Source of the DNA: Saccharofermentans sp. | GTDB taxonomy: Bacteria; Bacillota; Clostridia; Saccharofermentanales; Saccharofermentanaceae | Reading direction: 5' to 3' | NCBI GenBank assembly: GCA_016292135.1 | Contig: JAEFAZ010000006.1 | Coordinates: forward strand, 62,001-126,000 | Length of the DNA: 64,000 bases | Shown here: in pieces, positions 10,726-21,059 of the stretch | Layout of the letters: each line of letters begins with the position of its first letter | Numbering within the stretch: the first letter of the stretch is position 1 | Position numbers and translations under genes: made by a program | The notes under the pieces: generated by a model | The model's database searches: none | Told to the model about the DNA's origin: nothing | Seen by the model: only the letters and a program-made list of their open reading frames with translations

Positions 10726-10836
10726 AGCAGTTAACCAAGCCTATAAAAGAGGTACTGCCGATAGACGGTCGACCTCAAAGATCAGCTATTTAAGCCGCAC
10801 CTTTAGACATTAGGGGCAGCTTATTCCTTTGTCTTT

Positions 10837-11493
10837 TTAGAGCAGATCTTTTACCGAGATTATATTGTCAAATATCTCATCCGCCAATCCCCGGATCTCA
10901 TCCGTGGGAGGCAGGAGATCGGGCACCATGACCGTGTAAAGTCCTGCTCCCTTGCAGGACCTTATGCCGTTGTAAGAGTCTTCTATTCCTATCAGATCTT
11001 CGGGAGCAACGCCAAGCCTGCTGCAGGCGGTAAGAAAGATCTCAGGATCGGGCTTGCCATTGGCGATCTCATCACCCGTGACCATGACGTCAAAGTACTT
11101 TGTGAGATCCAAGATGTCCAGCTCATGCGTGGCGGACTTGCGGCTCGTGGAAGTCGCAAGTGCCGTCTTGTATCCGTTGTCCTTAAGGTATGTAAGCAGT
11201 TCGCGGACACCGGGCTTGGGAGGAACCTTGCCGTTATCGACACATTCCCTGATCAGTATCTTCTTCTCTTCCTTGATCCGGTCGAGTTTATCAATGTGGT
11301 CGCTGAAATTGGCCCTGATGAGGTCATCAGTGTCACGCGCGTTTAAGCCGATGCACTGCTTTAAGACTTCGATCATGTCGGGAAGACCGTACTTCTTTCC
11401 GACTTCATTCCAGCACTCCAATACGACCTTTTCGGTATCTATTACGACGCCGTCCATATCGAAAACGATGCCTTCAAATCTTCTTTTTGCCAT
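10837..11493 (-). CDS. HAD-superfamily hydrolase (beta-phosphoglucomutase-like)
   Basis: GIVFDMDGVVIDTE, TALATSTSRKSA, GDEIANGKPDPEIFL, IGIEDSYNGIRSCKGAG; start overlaps upstream stop as TGATG. Confidence 0.9.
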   Translation of the reverse strand: MAKRRFEGIVFDMDGVVIDTEKVVLECWNEVGKKYGLPDMIEVLKQCIGLNARDTDDLIRANFSDHIDKLDRIKEEKKILIRECVDNGKVPPKPGVRELLTYLKDNGYKTALATSTSRKSATHELDILDLTKYFDVMVTGDEIANGKPDPEIFLTACSRLGVAPEDLIGIEDSYNGIRSCKGAGLYTVMVPDLLPPTDEIRGLADEIFDNIISVKDLL

Positions 11494-14400
11494 CAGATCT
11501 CCATCGTTCCCGTAAAGACGCGGTCGCAGTTACCGGTCATGTAAACGGTCTCATCGGTATAGTTGATAACGAGGTCGCCGCCCTTCAGGATGACGCGGAT
11601 GTCCTCGCCCTTCTTGCAGTAGCCGTTGAGGCAGGCTGCAACGACAGTAGCGCAGGCACCGGTACCGCAGGCCATGGTCTCACCCGAGCCTCTCTCCCAG
11701 ACTCTCATCTTGAGGGTGTGGTCGTCTATTACCTTGACGAACTCGGTGTTGACTCTCTGAGGGAATATCTTGTCGTATTCGAAGAGAGGTCCGATCTTCT
11801 CGAGATCCATTACATCGACCTTATCCGTGAAGACGACTGCGTGAGGGTTGCCCATCGATACGCAGGTGATCTCATAATCCTCTTCACCGATCGTAACGGG
11901 GTGGGCTACGATCTTGTCGCCGGGAAGGTCTACGGGGATCAGGGAAGGCGTAAGCTCGGCCTTGCCCATGTCGACCTTGACCCTTACGACGACATCACCT
12001 GATGTCATGAGCTCGAGTTTCTTGATGCCGCTCGCGGTCTCAATATTCATGTGCTTCTTCTTGTGGCCTGCATAGTCGTACATGTATTTGCCGACGCAGC
12101 GGATGGCGTTGCCGCACATCATGCCCTCGGAACCGTCGAGGTTGAACATGATCATGCGGGCATCTGCAACCTGGGAAGGCGCGATCAGGACGATACCGTC
12201 ACCGCCGACACCAAAGTGCCTGTCGGACATATAGACGGAGAGCGACTCAGGTGAAGATACCATGTTGTCGAGGCAGTCGATGTAGATGTAGTCGTTGCCT
12301 GCACCCTGCATCTTGATGAAGTCGATCCTCTTGCGTCTTTCACGCATGTGGTTGATGTCAACAAGCTCGGTGTTGATCTCGGAATAACGGCTCATGAGCG
12401 AGTCAGCCAGAGCGTCCGCAGTATCGACAGCCGTAAGGCAGGGGATGCCGAGCATGACCGCACGGCGGCGGAGCTTGACGGAGTCTCTTGCGGGGAGCCT
12501 GCCCTTGGCGGATGTTGAGATGATGTAGTTGATCTTGCCGCTCTCGATGAGGCTCATGGTGTTGTTCGTATCGGATTCGTGGATCTTGGATACGACGGAT
12601 ACTTCCATGCCGGCTTCACGGAGTGCGTTGGCCGTGCCGCCCGTGGCGTAGAGCTTAAAGCCGAGGTTATCGAACTTCTTTGCGATCTCGACGATCTCGG
12701 GCTTATCCGAGTCACGGACGGTGATGAATACGCCGCCGTTCTTGTACATCTTGTATCCAGCTGCAACGAGGCCCTTGAAGAGCGCTTCGGAGAGGTTACG
12801 GCCTACGCCCAGCACCTCACCGGTGGACTTCATCTCAGGTCCTAACTGGGTGTCGACATCCGTGAGCTTTTCGAAGGAGAATACAGGGACCTTGACAGCA
12901 GTATAAGGTGACTGCCTGTAGAAGCCCGTGCCGTAGTCCATGTCGGCGAGCTTCTTTCCGAGGCTGACTGCGATAGCGACATCGACCATCGGGATGCCCG
13001 TGACCTTGCTCATGTAAGGGACCGTACGAGATGCTCTCGGGTTGACCTCGATAACGTAGATGCGGTTGTCCTTGACTATGTACTGGATATTTACGATTCC
13101 TATCGACTTCAAGCCGTCGCAGAGGGCGATGGTGGTGTCGGTCAGTCGTTTACACATATCATCGTAGATGTGCTTTGCGGGATATACAGCGATCGAGTCG
13201 CCCGAGTGGATGCCCGCACGCTCGATATGCTCCATGAGACCCGGGATAAGGACGTCGGATCCGTCGTAGATCGCGTCGATCTCGATCTCGCGGCCCTGGA
13301 TGTATTTATCGATCAGGACTGGGTTCTCGATGCCCTGGGAGAGGATTATCCTCATGTACTCCGTAACATCGGCATCGGAGAAAGCGATGATCATGTTCTG
13401 TCCGCCTAAGACGTAGGAAGGTCTTAAGAGCACGGGGTATTCGAGGCTGCCCGCAGCTTCAAGAGCTTCTTCTGTCGTCATGACGGAGAATCCCTTCGGG
13501 CGTGCGATGCCTAAGCGCTCGAGGAGCTCATCGAATCTCTCACGGTCCTCTGCCATGTCAATGGAATCAGCTGATGTACCGATTATGTTGATGTTGTTGG
13601 CTGACAGGACCTTGGTCAGCTTGATGGCGGTCTGTCCTCCGAATGCGACCACTACTCCGTAAGGGTCTTCCTGCCTTACGATGTTCATTACGTCCTCGTC
13701 GGTAAGAGGCTCGAAATAGAGCCTGTCGCCTGTATCGAAGTCGGTGGAGACCGTCTCGGGGTTGTTGTTTACGATAACGACCCTGAAGCCCAAGTCCTTA
13801 AGTGCATGTACGCAATGGACGGCTGCATAGTCGAACTCGATGCCCTGGCCGATCCTGATCGGGCCGGAACCGAAAACGATCACCGTCTTCTTGCCTTCCT
13901 TGTTGTCGTCGCGGTCGGCTTCGTTGACGCCGCCCTCGTTCTCGAGATTGTATGTTGCATAGAAGTAAGGCGTGCTGGCTGCGAACTCACCTGCACAGGT
14001 GTCGACCATCTTGAAGGTCGGCTTGAGGCTGAACTCGGGTTTAACGCCGCAGATCGCTGTAAGTGACTTATCGGTAAAGCCCATCTTCTTTGCTTTGACA
14101 TATTCATCGTAAGTCAGGGTCTTGCCTTCGTATTCCTTCTCGAAAAGGATGAGCTTTTCGATCTTGGCAAGGAACCACATGTCGATCTTGGTGATCTCAT
14201 GGATCTTCTCACAGGAGATGCCTCTTCTCATGCCTTCTGCGACATAGAAGATACGCTCGTCGGTGACTGCACCGATTCCTGATTCGATGGCGCTGTCATC
14301 CATTTCCTTAAGCTTTTCGAGATAGAGCCTGTCGGCACCGATCTCGGCGCCTCTTACAGCCTTCATGAGAGCGGACTCGAATGTGTCGGATATGGACATG

Positions 14401-15545
14401 ACCTCACCCGTTGCCTTCATCTGCGTGCCGAGGTCTCTCTTGGCATATACGAACTTGTCGAAAGGCCACTTGGGGAACTTGACTGCGACATAGTCGAGCG
14501 CAGGCTCGAAAGCTGCGTAGGTGTAGCCCGTGACCGCGTTGATGATCTCGTCGAGCCTGTAGCCCAGAGCGATCTTGGTAGCAACCTTGGCGATCGGGTA
14601 ACCCGTTGCCTTGGAAGCAAGAGCCGAAGATCTTGAGACTCTGGGGTTGACTTCGATTACCGCATATTCGAACGAATCGGGATTCAGCGCGAACTGGCAG
14701 TTACAGCCGCCTTCGACTCCCAAAGCGTTGATTATGTTAAGGGATGCTGTTCTTAACATCTGATATTCCTTGTCGGAAAGCGTGACTGCAGGAGCGATGA
14801 CGATCGAGTCGCCCGTATGGACACCGACAGGATCCAGGTTCTCCATGGAGCAGACCGTGACCGTGTTGCCGTCCTTGTCCCTGATGACCTCGAACTCGAT
14901 CTCCTTCCAGCCTGCGACGCTCTTTTCGATCAGGACCTGGGTGATAGGAGACATTGCAAGACCCCCTCTTGCGATCTCTCTTAACTGGCTCTCGTCACGT
15001 GCGATTCCGCCGCCTGTGCCTCCGAGCGTGAAGGCAGGTCTTACGATGACCGGATACCCGATCTCGGATGCGAATTTCACGGAATCTTCAACCGTATTTA
15101 CGACCAGCGAAGGGATGCAGGGCTGACCGATGCTCTCCATCGTATCCTTGAAGATCTGTCTGTCTTCTGCCTTGTCGATACACTCGGGGGATGAACCCAA
15201 AAGTTTTACATTGTGGCTGTCGAGGAAGCCTTCCTTGGCAAGCTGCATGCAAAGTGTAAGCGCTGTCTGTCCGCCCAGTCCCGAGAGGATGGAATCAGGC
15301 TTCTCTGTCTCGATGATCCTCTTGACCGTGGTAAGGGTCAAAGGCTCGATGTAGATCTTATCTGCCATCGACTTGTCGGTCATGATGGTAGCAGGGTTGG
15401 AGTTAACGAGGACGATCTCAATACCGTCGTCTCTCAATGCGCGGCAGGCCTGGGTACCTGCGTAGTCGAACTCGGCAGCCTGACCTATTACGATCGGGCC
15501 CGAACCTATAACGAGGACTTTCTTTATATTCTTATCAAGCGGCAT
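11493..15545 (-). CDS. carB-dapF: Fusion: carbamoyl-phosphate synthase large subunit (N-terminal ~1065 aa) + diaminopimelate epimerase (C-terminal ~280 aa)
   Basis: CarB: KKVLVIGSGPIVIGQAAEFDYAGTQACRAL, second ATP-grasp half VIVFGSGPIRIGQGIEFDYAAVHC, MGS domain; then continuous RKRIDFIKMQGAGNDYIYIDC...EGMMCGNAIRCVGKY...ERGSGETMACGTGACATVVAA (DapF with both Cys motifs), no intervening stop. Confidence 0.93.
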   Translation of the reverse strand: MPLDKNIKKVLVIGSGPIVIGQAAEFDYAGTQACRALRDDGIEIVLVNSNPATIMTDKSMADKIYIEPLTLTTVKRIIETEKPDSILSGLGGQTALTLCMQLAKEGFLDSHNVKLLGSSPECIDKAEDRQIFKDTMESIGQPCIPSLVVNTVEDSVKFASEIGYPVIVRPAFTLGGTGGGIARDESQLREIARGGLAMSPITQVLIEKSVAGWKEIEFEVIRDKDGNTVTVCSMENLDPVGVHTGDSIVIAPAVTLSDKEYQMLRTASLNIINALGVEGGCNCQFALNPDSFEYAVIEVNPRVSRSSALASKATGYPIAKVATKIALGYRLDEIINAVTGYTYAAFEPALDYVAVKFPKWPFDKFVYAKRDLGTQMKATGEVMSISDTFESALMKAVRGAEIGADRLYLEKLKEMDDSAIESGIGAVTDERIFYVAEGMRRGISCEKIHEITKIDMWFLAKIEKLILFEKEYEGKTLTYDEYVKAKKMGFTDKSLTAICGVKPEFSLKPTFKMVDTCAGEFAASTPYFYATYNLENEGGVNEADRDDNKEGKKTVIVFGSGPIRIGQGIEFDYAAVHCVHALKDLGFRVVIVNNNPETVSTDFDTGDRLYFEPLTDEDVMNIVRQEDPYGVVVAFGGQTAIKLTKVLSANNINIIGTSADSIDMAEDRERFDELLERLGIARPKGFSVMTTEEALEAAGSLEYPVLLRPSYVLGGQNMIIAFSDADVTEYMRIILSQGIENPVLIDKYIQGREIEIDAIYDGSDVLIPGLMEHIERAGIHSGDSIAVYPAKHIYDDMCKRLTDTTIALCDGLKSIGIVNIQYIVKDNRIYVIEVNPRASRTVPYMSKVTGIPMVDVAIAVSLGKKLADMDYGTGFYRQSPYTAVKVPVFSFEKLTDVDTQLGPEMKSTGEVLGVGRNLSEALFKGLVAAGYKMYKNGGVFITVRDSDKPEIVEIAKKFDNLGFKLYATGGTANALREAGMEVSVVSKIHESDTNNTMSLIESGKINYIISTSAKGRLPARDSVKLRRRAVMLGIPCLTAVDTADALADSLMSRYSEINTELVDINHMRERRKRIDFIKMQGAGNDYIYIDCLDNMVSSPESLSVYMSDRHFGVGGDGIVLIAPSQVADARMIMFNLDGSEGMMCGNAIRCVGKYMYDYAGHKKKHMNIETASGIKKLELMTSGDVVVRVKVDMGKAELTPSLIPVDLPGDKIVAHPVTIGEEDYEITCVSMGNPHAVVFTDKVDVMDLEKIGPLFEYDKIFPQRVNTEFVKVIDDHTLKMRVWERGSGETMACGTGACATVVAACLNGYCKKGEDIRVILKGGDLVINYTDETVYMTGNCDRVFTGTMEI

Positions 15546-15557
15546 CTTATCTCCTCC

Positions 15558-16625
15558 TTACTTTGTCATCATCTTTATGAAATCGTCGAACAGGAATCCG
15601 GTGTCCTGCGGACCGCCGCAGGCCTCGGGGTGGAACTGTACGGAGAAAGCCGGAGCGTCCTTGTACATGATCCCCTCGTTCGTCTTATCGTTGCAGTTGG
15701 TAAACAGCGGCGTTGCGACTTTCTCGTCTATGGTCTCGGGAACTACCGCATATCCGTGGTTCTGGGAGGAGATATAGATCCTGCCCGTTCTCGAATCCTT
15801 GACGGGGTGGTTTGCGCCTCTGTGGCCGTACTTGAGCTTGACGGTCTTGAAGCCGTGAGCCAGGGCAAGGAGCTGGTGGCCCAGGCAGATACCCATCATG
15901 GGGATGCCGGATTTGGAAAGCTCCTTGAGAGTCTCGATCTCGGTCACGTTATCTTCAGGGTCTCCGGGGCCGTTGGAAAGGAAGATGCCGTCGGGAGCTA
16001 TCTCCATGACCCTTGCTGCGGAAGTCTTGGAAGGGAGCCTTATGACCTTGCATCCCCTCCGGACCAAAGACCTTATTATGTTCTCTTTAACGCCGTAGTC
16101 AAAGAGGGCGACTGTGAACTTCGCTTCACCCTCAGGCTCTATGACGGTCTCTTCTTTTACAGTGACCTCATCAACGGGATTTACGATCCTGTATGCCTTG
16201 ATCTCATCGAGGCTGATCTCGTCCGGGTCAGATACGATCGCGCCGTTCATGGTGCCGTGTTCCCTTAACATGGAGACCAGGCTTCTTGTATCTATTCCCT
16301 TGATGCCGGGGATACCCTGCTCAGTAAGGAACTCTTCTACCTTGCCTTCGCAGCGGAAGTTGGAAGGAGCATCGCACTCCTGTCTTACTATGTATCCCGA
16401 GATATAGGATCTGTCGCTTTCCATGTCGGGAGGCATTATCCCGTAGTTGCCTATCAGGGGGAAGGTCTGGACTACAGCCTGGCCCTTATAACTCCTGTCG
16501 GTCATGGTCTCAAGGTAACCGGTCATGGAAGTCGTAAATACGATCTCCGCTATGGCGCTGCCTTCGGCACCCATAGCCTCACCTTCGAAGACCTTGCCGT
16601 TTTCCAATACAAGATATCTTTTCAT
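15558..16625 (-). CDS. carA: Carbamoyl-phosphate synthase small subunit
   Basis: LENGKVFEGEAMG, SMTGYLETMTDRSYKGQ, glutaminase GICLGHQLLALAHG and QFHPEACGGPQDT. Confidence 0.96.
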   Translation of the reverse strand: MKRYLVLENGKVFEGEAMGAEGSAIAEIVFTTSMTGYLETMTDRSYKGQAVVQTFPLIGNYGIMPPDMESDRSYISGYIVRQECDAPSNFRCEGKVEEFLTEQGIPGIKGIDTRSLVSMLREHGTMNGAIVSDPDEISLDEIKAYRIVNPVDEVTVKEETVIEPEGEAKFTVALFDYGVKENIIRSLVRRGCKVIRLPSKTSAARVMEIAPDGIFLSNGPGDPEDNVTEIETLKELSKSGIPMMGICLGHQLLALAHGFKTVKLKYGHRGANHPVKDSRTGRIYISSQNHGYAVVPETIDEKVATPLFTNCNDKTNEGIMYKDAPAFSVQFHPEACGGPQDTGFLFDDFIKMMTK

Positions 16626-16643
16626 TTTTATGCCTCCTATGAT

Positions 16644-16674
16644 AACGGCTTTTCCAATAAATGAAAAAGCCGTT
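16644..16674 (-). promoter_or_regulatory. 10-bp perfect hairpin between thrC and carA, just upstream of the carA RBS
   Basis: aacggctttt(16644-16653)/aaaagccgtt(16665-16674); no T-tract follows on the minus strand. Confidence 0.45.
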
Positions 16675-16679
16675 GATGA

Positions 16680-18185
16680 TTAAATAAGTAATATGTCTTC
16701 TACTTTCGCCTTCATCTGTTCCTTGTCGATGACATCGGTGTGCCTTACCGGCTTATCCTTGAGGGTGGCGATGCTCTCGGGGATCTCAAGGCCGCTCTCT
16801 TCGGACAGTTCGGCAATGAGAGTCTCGATGTCCTTCCCTTCGGAATAACCTTCACCCCTGAGCGCATCCATAACGGCGGGAGCGAACTTGAAAGGCGAAG
16901 CAGTCGAGACGAATACCGTCTTGGTCTCATCGGATGACCTCTGGTGGTACCTTCCGTAGATGTTGAAGCCGACGGCAGTATGGGTGTCGATGACATTGTC
17001 GGTCCTGTCGTAAACGTCAAGGATCGTCTTTGCGACGCCTGCCTCATCGGCAAAGCCTCCGACGAAGATCTTCTGGAGGAGCTTCAAGGTCTTGGGATCG
17101 ACTGAATACATTCCGTCTTTTGCAAGACCTGTCATCCAGTCCAAAACCTTTCCGCTGTCCTTGTCCGTGATCTCGAAAAGGAGTCTTTCCAGATTGCTCG
17201 AGATCAGGATGTCCATCGAAGGTGATGAAGTCTTGAAGAATTCCCTGTTGCGGTCGTACTTGCCGGAACTGAAGAAATCACACAGGACCTTGTTGCGGTT
17301 GGAAGCGCAGATCAGCTTCCTGATCGGGATGCCCATGCTCTTGGCATACCAGGCAGCCAGGATGTTGCCGAAGTTGCCCGTGGGAACGACGATGTTTATC
17401 TGGTCTCCCTTTTCGATCTTCTCGTTCTTGAGAAGAGCAACATAGGAATATACATAATATGCGATCTGGGGAGCAAGACGGCCCCAGTTGATCGAATTCG
17501 CGGAAGAAAGCCTTATGTTCTTATCAGACAGCATCTCGGCAAAGTCCTTGTCACCAAAGATGTTCTTGACGCCTGTCTGGGCATCGTCAAAGCAGCCGTT
17601 GACTGCGATGACATGCGTATTGCTGCCGCCTGTGGTTACCATCTGGAGCTTCTGGGCATCCGAAACGCCGCCCGTGGGATAGAAGACGATGATCTCCGTG
17701 CCGGGAAGGTCCTTGAAGCCTTCGAGGGCAGCCTTGCCCGTGTCACCGGACGTTGCCGTCAGGATGACGATCTTCTTGTTCTCTCCGCACTTCCTAACGG
17801 ATGCGGTCATGAGATGGGGCAGGAGCTGGAGCGCGACATCCTTGAATGCGCAGGTCGGGCCATGCCAGAGTTCCAGGATATATTCCCTGTCGTTATAGGC
17901 GTTGAGCTGAACGAGGGGTACGGGATCTTCTCCCCACTTATCCTCGGAATAAGCAGCTCTCGTATAGCCGATCAGTTCATCGAAATCAAAGCCGTCCAGA
18001 AACTTGGCGAGCACTGTCGCAGACAGTTCATAGAAAGGCATGTCCTTCATACGTTCCAGTTCTTCCCAGGAAATGGAAGGGATAGTCTCGGGAACGAAGA
18101 GACCTCCGTCAGGAGCGATACCTGTAAGGATCGCCTGAGCTGCCGTATATGTTCCTCCGTTGCCTCTTGTGCTTATATATCTCAT
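16680..18185 (-). CDS. thrC: Threonine synthase
   Basis: MRYISTRGNGGTYTAAQAILTGIAPDGGLFVPE, LWHGPTCAFKDVALQLLPHL, ILTATSGDTGKAALEGF. Confidence 0.95.
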   Translation of the reverse strand: MRYISTRGNGGTYTAAQAILTGIAPDGGLFVPETIPSISWEELERMKDMPFYELSATVLAKFLDGFDFDELIGYTRAAYSEDKWGEDPVPLVQLNAYNDREYILELWHGPTCAFKDVALQLLPHLMTASVRKCGENKKIVILTATSGDTGKAALEGFKDLPGTEIIVFYPTGGVSDAQKLQMVTTGGSNTHVIAVNGCFDDAQTGVKNIFGDKDFAEMLSDKNIRLSSANSINWGRLAPQIAYYVYSYVALLKNEKIEKGDQINIVVPTGNFGNILAAWYAKSMGIPIRKLICASNRNKVLCDFFSSGKYDRNREFFKTSSPSMDILISSNLERLLFEITDKDSGKVLDWMTGLAKDGMYSVDPKTLKLLQKIFVGGFADEAGVAKTILDVYDRTDNVIDTHTAVGFNIYGRYHQRSSDETKTVFVSTASPFKFAPAVMDALRGEGYSEGKDIETLIAELSEESGLEIPESIATLKDKPVRHTDVIDKEQMKAKVEDILLI

Positions 18186-19021
18186 TTCTTTCCTCCGGCG
18201 ATACCGAACTCGCGGGCGTATTCTTCAAGGATGCCGGCGACTTCCGGATCGTTCTTATTCTCTTCAAATCTGTCCAAAAGCCAGTTGATCTTATCTTCAT
18301 TCTCGGATGCAGTCTTCATCTTGCTTCCCAGAGGGATAAGTCCGAAGATCACTCCGCATGCCAAAGCGATGACGAGCACGATGATCAGCAATATCCTTAC
18401 GATGAGCCTCATCTTCTCGGCGGGTGACTTCATCGGCTCGATGTCGATGGAATCGTCCGGAAGGGCGTCTCCGACATTGCCTGATCTCATCATGACATCA
18501 CGGCGTTCCTTGGGGGTCGCCATGTTGTTCTTGGGAGCAGCCTTGGAGGCCCTCACGAGGATCGGCGCCTGATAGTTCTGTCTGTCGGCAGGTGATCCTG
18601 ACTCCGCCATCTTCTTATTCATCAGCTTCTCATCCAGTTCCTTGGGTATGTTGGCCGACTCGGGATTCTTCATGTCGTCGCGCACCATCTTGAGGGCATC
18701 CTGAGCTATCGCAAGATATCTCTCGTTACCCAGGACATTCGCTATAGCGAACTGCAAGCTCTGCTCGGCTCTCGAAAAACGTCCCTCGCGGGCAAGGCAG
18801 AGACCGAACATCAGTGCGGTGTCTCCCCATTTCTGGTAATTGGCTATGAGTGGCTTTAAGAATATCTCGGCAACATCCGTGCCGTCGCTCTGTGCATTGA
18901 CGAGAGCGTGGTTATACTGCTTAACGATCCTTGCCTTCTCTTCCGCGCCCATATCGAAAAGGATAAGATCCTTCTCTTCGATAGGTGTCATGTAGAGCAA
19001 AAGACTTAAGTAATCGTGCAT
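18182..19021 (-). CDS. Hypothetical protein with TPR-like N-terminus and one C-terminal TM segment
   Basis: ALMFGLCLAREGRFSRAEQSLQFAIANVLGNERYLAIAQDALK; TM LIVRILLIIVLVIALACGVIFGLIPLG; overlapping start/stop with neighbours. Confidence 0.75.
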   Translation of the reverse strand: MHDYLSLLLYMTPIEEKDLILFDMGAEEKARIVKQYNHALVNAQSDGTDVAEIFLKPLIANYQKWGDTALMFGLCLAREGRFSRAEQSLQFAIANVLGNERYLAIAQDALKMVRDDMKNPESANIPKELDEKLMNKKMAESGSPADRQNYQAPILVRASKAAPKNNMATPKERRDVMMRSGNVGDALPDDSIDIEPMKSPAEKMRLIVRILLIIVLVIALACGVIFGLIPLGSKMKTASENEDKINWLLDRFEENKNDPEVAGILEEYAREFGIAGGKK

Positions 19022-20364
19022 CAGGCAAACCCTTTCATATGCGATCTTATGTCTCCTACAAGGTAGAGCGATCCCGTTATCACCAGGGGCATTCCGTCAG
19101 CGGAAGTCTTCCTCAATGCGGTCTTCGCTCCCTCGTATCTGTCATCGCATAAGATTATATCTGAAGTATTATACACAAATTTGATCTTTTTCGAAAGTTC
19201 AAGAGGAGATATGCTCCTCGGATTATCAGGTCTTACGCAGATGAATTCCTTTATATCCAGACCGGCCTCAAGATATGCTCTTATGATGCCGTCTATATCC
19301 TTGTCGGCCATGGCTCCGATCAGCATGCGTAAGGGGCGGTCCTTAAGGGATCCCGCGAGCACCCTGCTGTATGTCGCGGCAAAGCTTGCGGCTCCCTGCG
19401 GGTTGTGGCCGCCGTCGAGGATGACGACGGGGTCAGAAGAGAAGATCTCGAACCTGCAGTTCCAGCGGGTCGCGATAAGTCCTTCCCTGATCTCGTTATC
19501 AGTTAAGCCCATGATCTTAAGAGCCTCTATAGCAAGAGCTGCATTTGCAGCCTGATGGACTCCGTTGAGCCGTGTCTGATATCTCTTGCCTTCATAAACA
19601 AATCCCATGACGCCCTCGCTGTCCATAACGCAGCTGTCAAGAAGGCCGCTGTCGCCAACGAATATTAACGGGGATCCGTTCTGCCTCGCCGTCTCAGACA
19701 TTACTTCCCAGACATCCTCCCTCTCGGACCCGTCAAGAGTCAGCATGAGATCGGGGGACATGCATACGATGGGACAGCCGGGCTTTATGATGCCGGCTTT
19801 CTCATAAGCGATCTTGGCAACAGTATCTCCGAGACGGTCCTCGTGATCCTTGCCGATCGAACATATCACCGTAACTTCGGGACGGTCTATAACGTTCGTG
19901 GAATCGAACCTTCCGCCGAGACCGGTCTCCATGACGGCAACATCGACGGCCTGCTCCCTGAACCAGAGAAAACAGATGGCTGTTACGATCTCAAATTCCG
20001 TCGGAGGATCGCCGGACTCTATGAGCGGACCTGCGGCTTCTTTTACAACCGCAGTAAGTCTCGCGACATCTTCAGCAGGGATATTGCCTTCCGTGTCATC
20101 ACGGCTTATCACCCTGATCCTCTCGGAGAAATCAACGAGGAAAGGGGAAGTGAAAAGGCCTGTCTTAAGGCCTGACATGGCAAGCGAATATGCGCAGTAA
20201 GCCGCAACGGAACCCTTGCCGTTGGTGCCTGCGATATGGATATATCTTAAACTGTTTTGGGGATTGCCTAATCTGGAAAGAAGAACACTCATCCTGTCAA
20301 GCCCGAGCTTGATACCGAATTTCAGACTGTCTGATATAAATTCAGGTGTGCCGTTATCCGGCAT
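19021..20364 (-). CDS. folC: Folylpolyglutamate synthase / dihydrofolate synthase
   Basis: HIAGTNGKGSVAAYCAYSL, GLFTSPFLVDFSERI, ETGLGGRFDSTNVI, ILDGGHNPQGAASFA; start set to the ATG with GGAG upstream (ORF call at 20448 overlaps gtrA). Confidence 0.92.
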   Translation of the reverse strand: MPDNGTPEFISDSLKFGIKLGLDRMSVLLSRLGNPQNSLRYIHIAGTNGKGSVAAYCAYSLAMSGLKTGLFTSPFLVDFSERIRVISRDDTEGNIPAEDVARLTAVVKEAAGPLIESGDPPTEFEIVTAICFLWFREQAVDVAVMETGLGGRFDSTNVIDRPEVTVICSIGKDHEDRLGDTVAKIAYEKAGIIKPGCPIVCMSPDLMLTLDGSEREDVWEVMSETARQNGSPLIFVGDSGLLDSCVMDSEGVMGFVYEGKRYQTRLNGVHQAANAALAIEALKIMGLTDNEIREGLIATRWNCRFEIFSSDPVVILDGGHNPQGAASFAATYSRVLAGSLKDRPLRMLIGAMADKDIDGIIRAYLEAGLDIKEFICVRPDNPRSISPLELSKKIKFVYNTSDIILCDDRYEGAKTALRKTSADGMPLVITGSLYLVGDIRSHMKGFA

Positions 20365-20989
20365 GTTCTTCATCTCCGTTCCCGGAAACCGCAAGGGCTT
20401 CCTGTTCTGTCTTATCAGGACCGTCCTTCTCCTTCGAAAGATCGACACAGTCGTCTTTGCGGAAGACCATGATCTTGCTCATGAAGTAGTTGGCGAATAC
20501 TATGATCACTGAATTTAAGAGTTTGTTAAGGTAGAGGCAGGTAAACGCAAAGGATCCGATGTAACCCAGCACGGTATCCTGGGGGCATCCGAATACCTTG
20601 TCGCTTATGGCGAGCTGCAGATAGAGGATGCCGAGTTCGATGATAAGGAAAGATGCGATCCTGGCTGCGGCGAACGACAGAAGTTCACGGATGACATTGC
20701 CCTTGGAACGGAATACGAAGATCCTGTTGGTGATATAGGCTGTAAGGACTGCCAGGGTCCATGCGATGAGCTGGTTGAGCATGACCATGAGGTCCATATC
20801 CCATCCGAAGATGTTGATATTGAACTGGGTCTTGACGAGTTTGTCGAAAACGGCAAAAGACACAAAGTTGACGACAGTCGTTAAACCGCCGCTGCAAAGA
20901 TACATGAACGCCTTACGCGCTTTCTCCTGCGTAGGGCTCAGATTCTCGCTTCCAAAAAGAATTGAACTGATCGATTCCTTGACAGACAT
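20354..20989 (-). CDS. GtrA-like membrane protein
   Basis: RKAFMYLCSGGLTTVVNFVSFAVFDKLV...TAYITNRIFVFRS...FANYFMSKIMVFRK. Confidence 0.82.
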   Translation of the reverse strand: MSVKESISSILFGSENLSPTQEKARKAFMYLCSGGLTTVVNFVSFAVFDKLVKTQFNINIFGWDMDLMVMLNQLIAWTLAVLTAYITNRIFVFRSKGNVIRELLSFAAARIASFLIIELGILYLQLAISDKVFGCPQDTVLGYIGSFAFTCLYLNKLLNSVIIVFANYFMSKIMVFRKDDCVDLSKEKDGPDKTEQEALAVSGNGDEEHAG

Positions 20990-21059
20990 GCTTCTGCTCC
21001 TTTTTCCAATATCCCAATTATTCTATCAATAACAGCAGTATATTCAAATCGCAAATTGC

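Noticed and set aside
10726-10836. Possible structured element in the 9895-10725 / 10837 intergenic space (GAGGTACTGCCGATAGACGGTCGACCTC)
   Set aside because: Only a short imperfect inverted repeat with no T-tract; not enough to support a feature.
15213-16268. + strand 351-aa ORF
   Set aside because: Antisense shadow of carA/carB; the minus-strand frames have unmistakable conserved motifs, and this frame has none.
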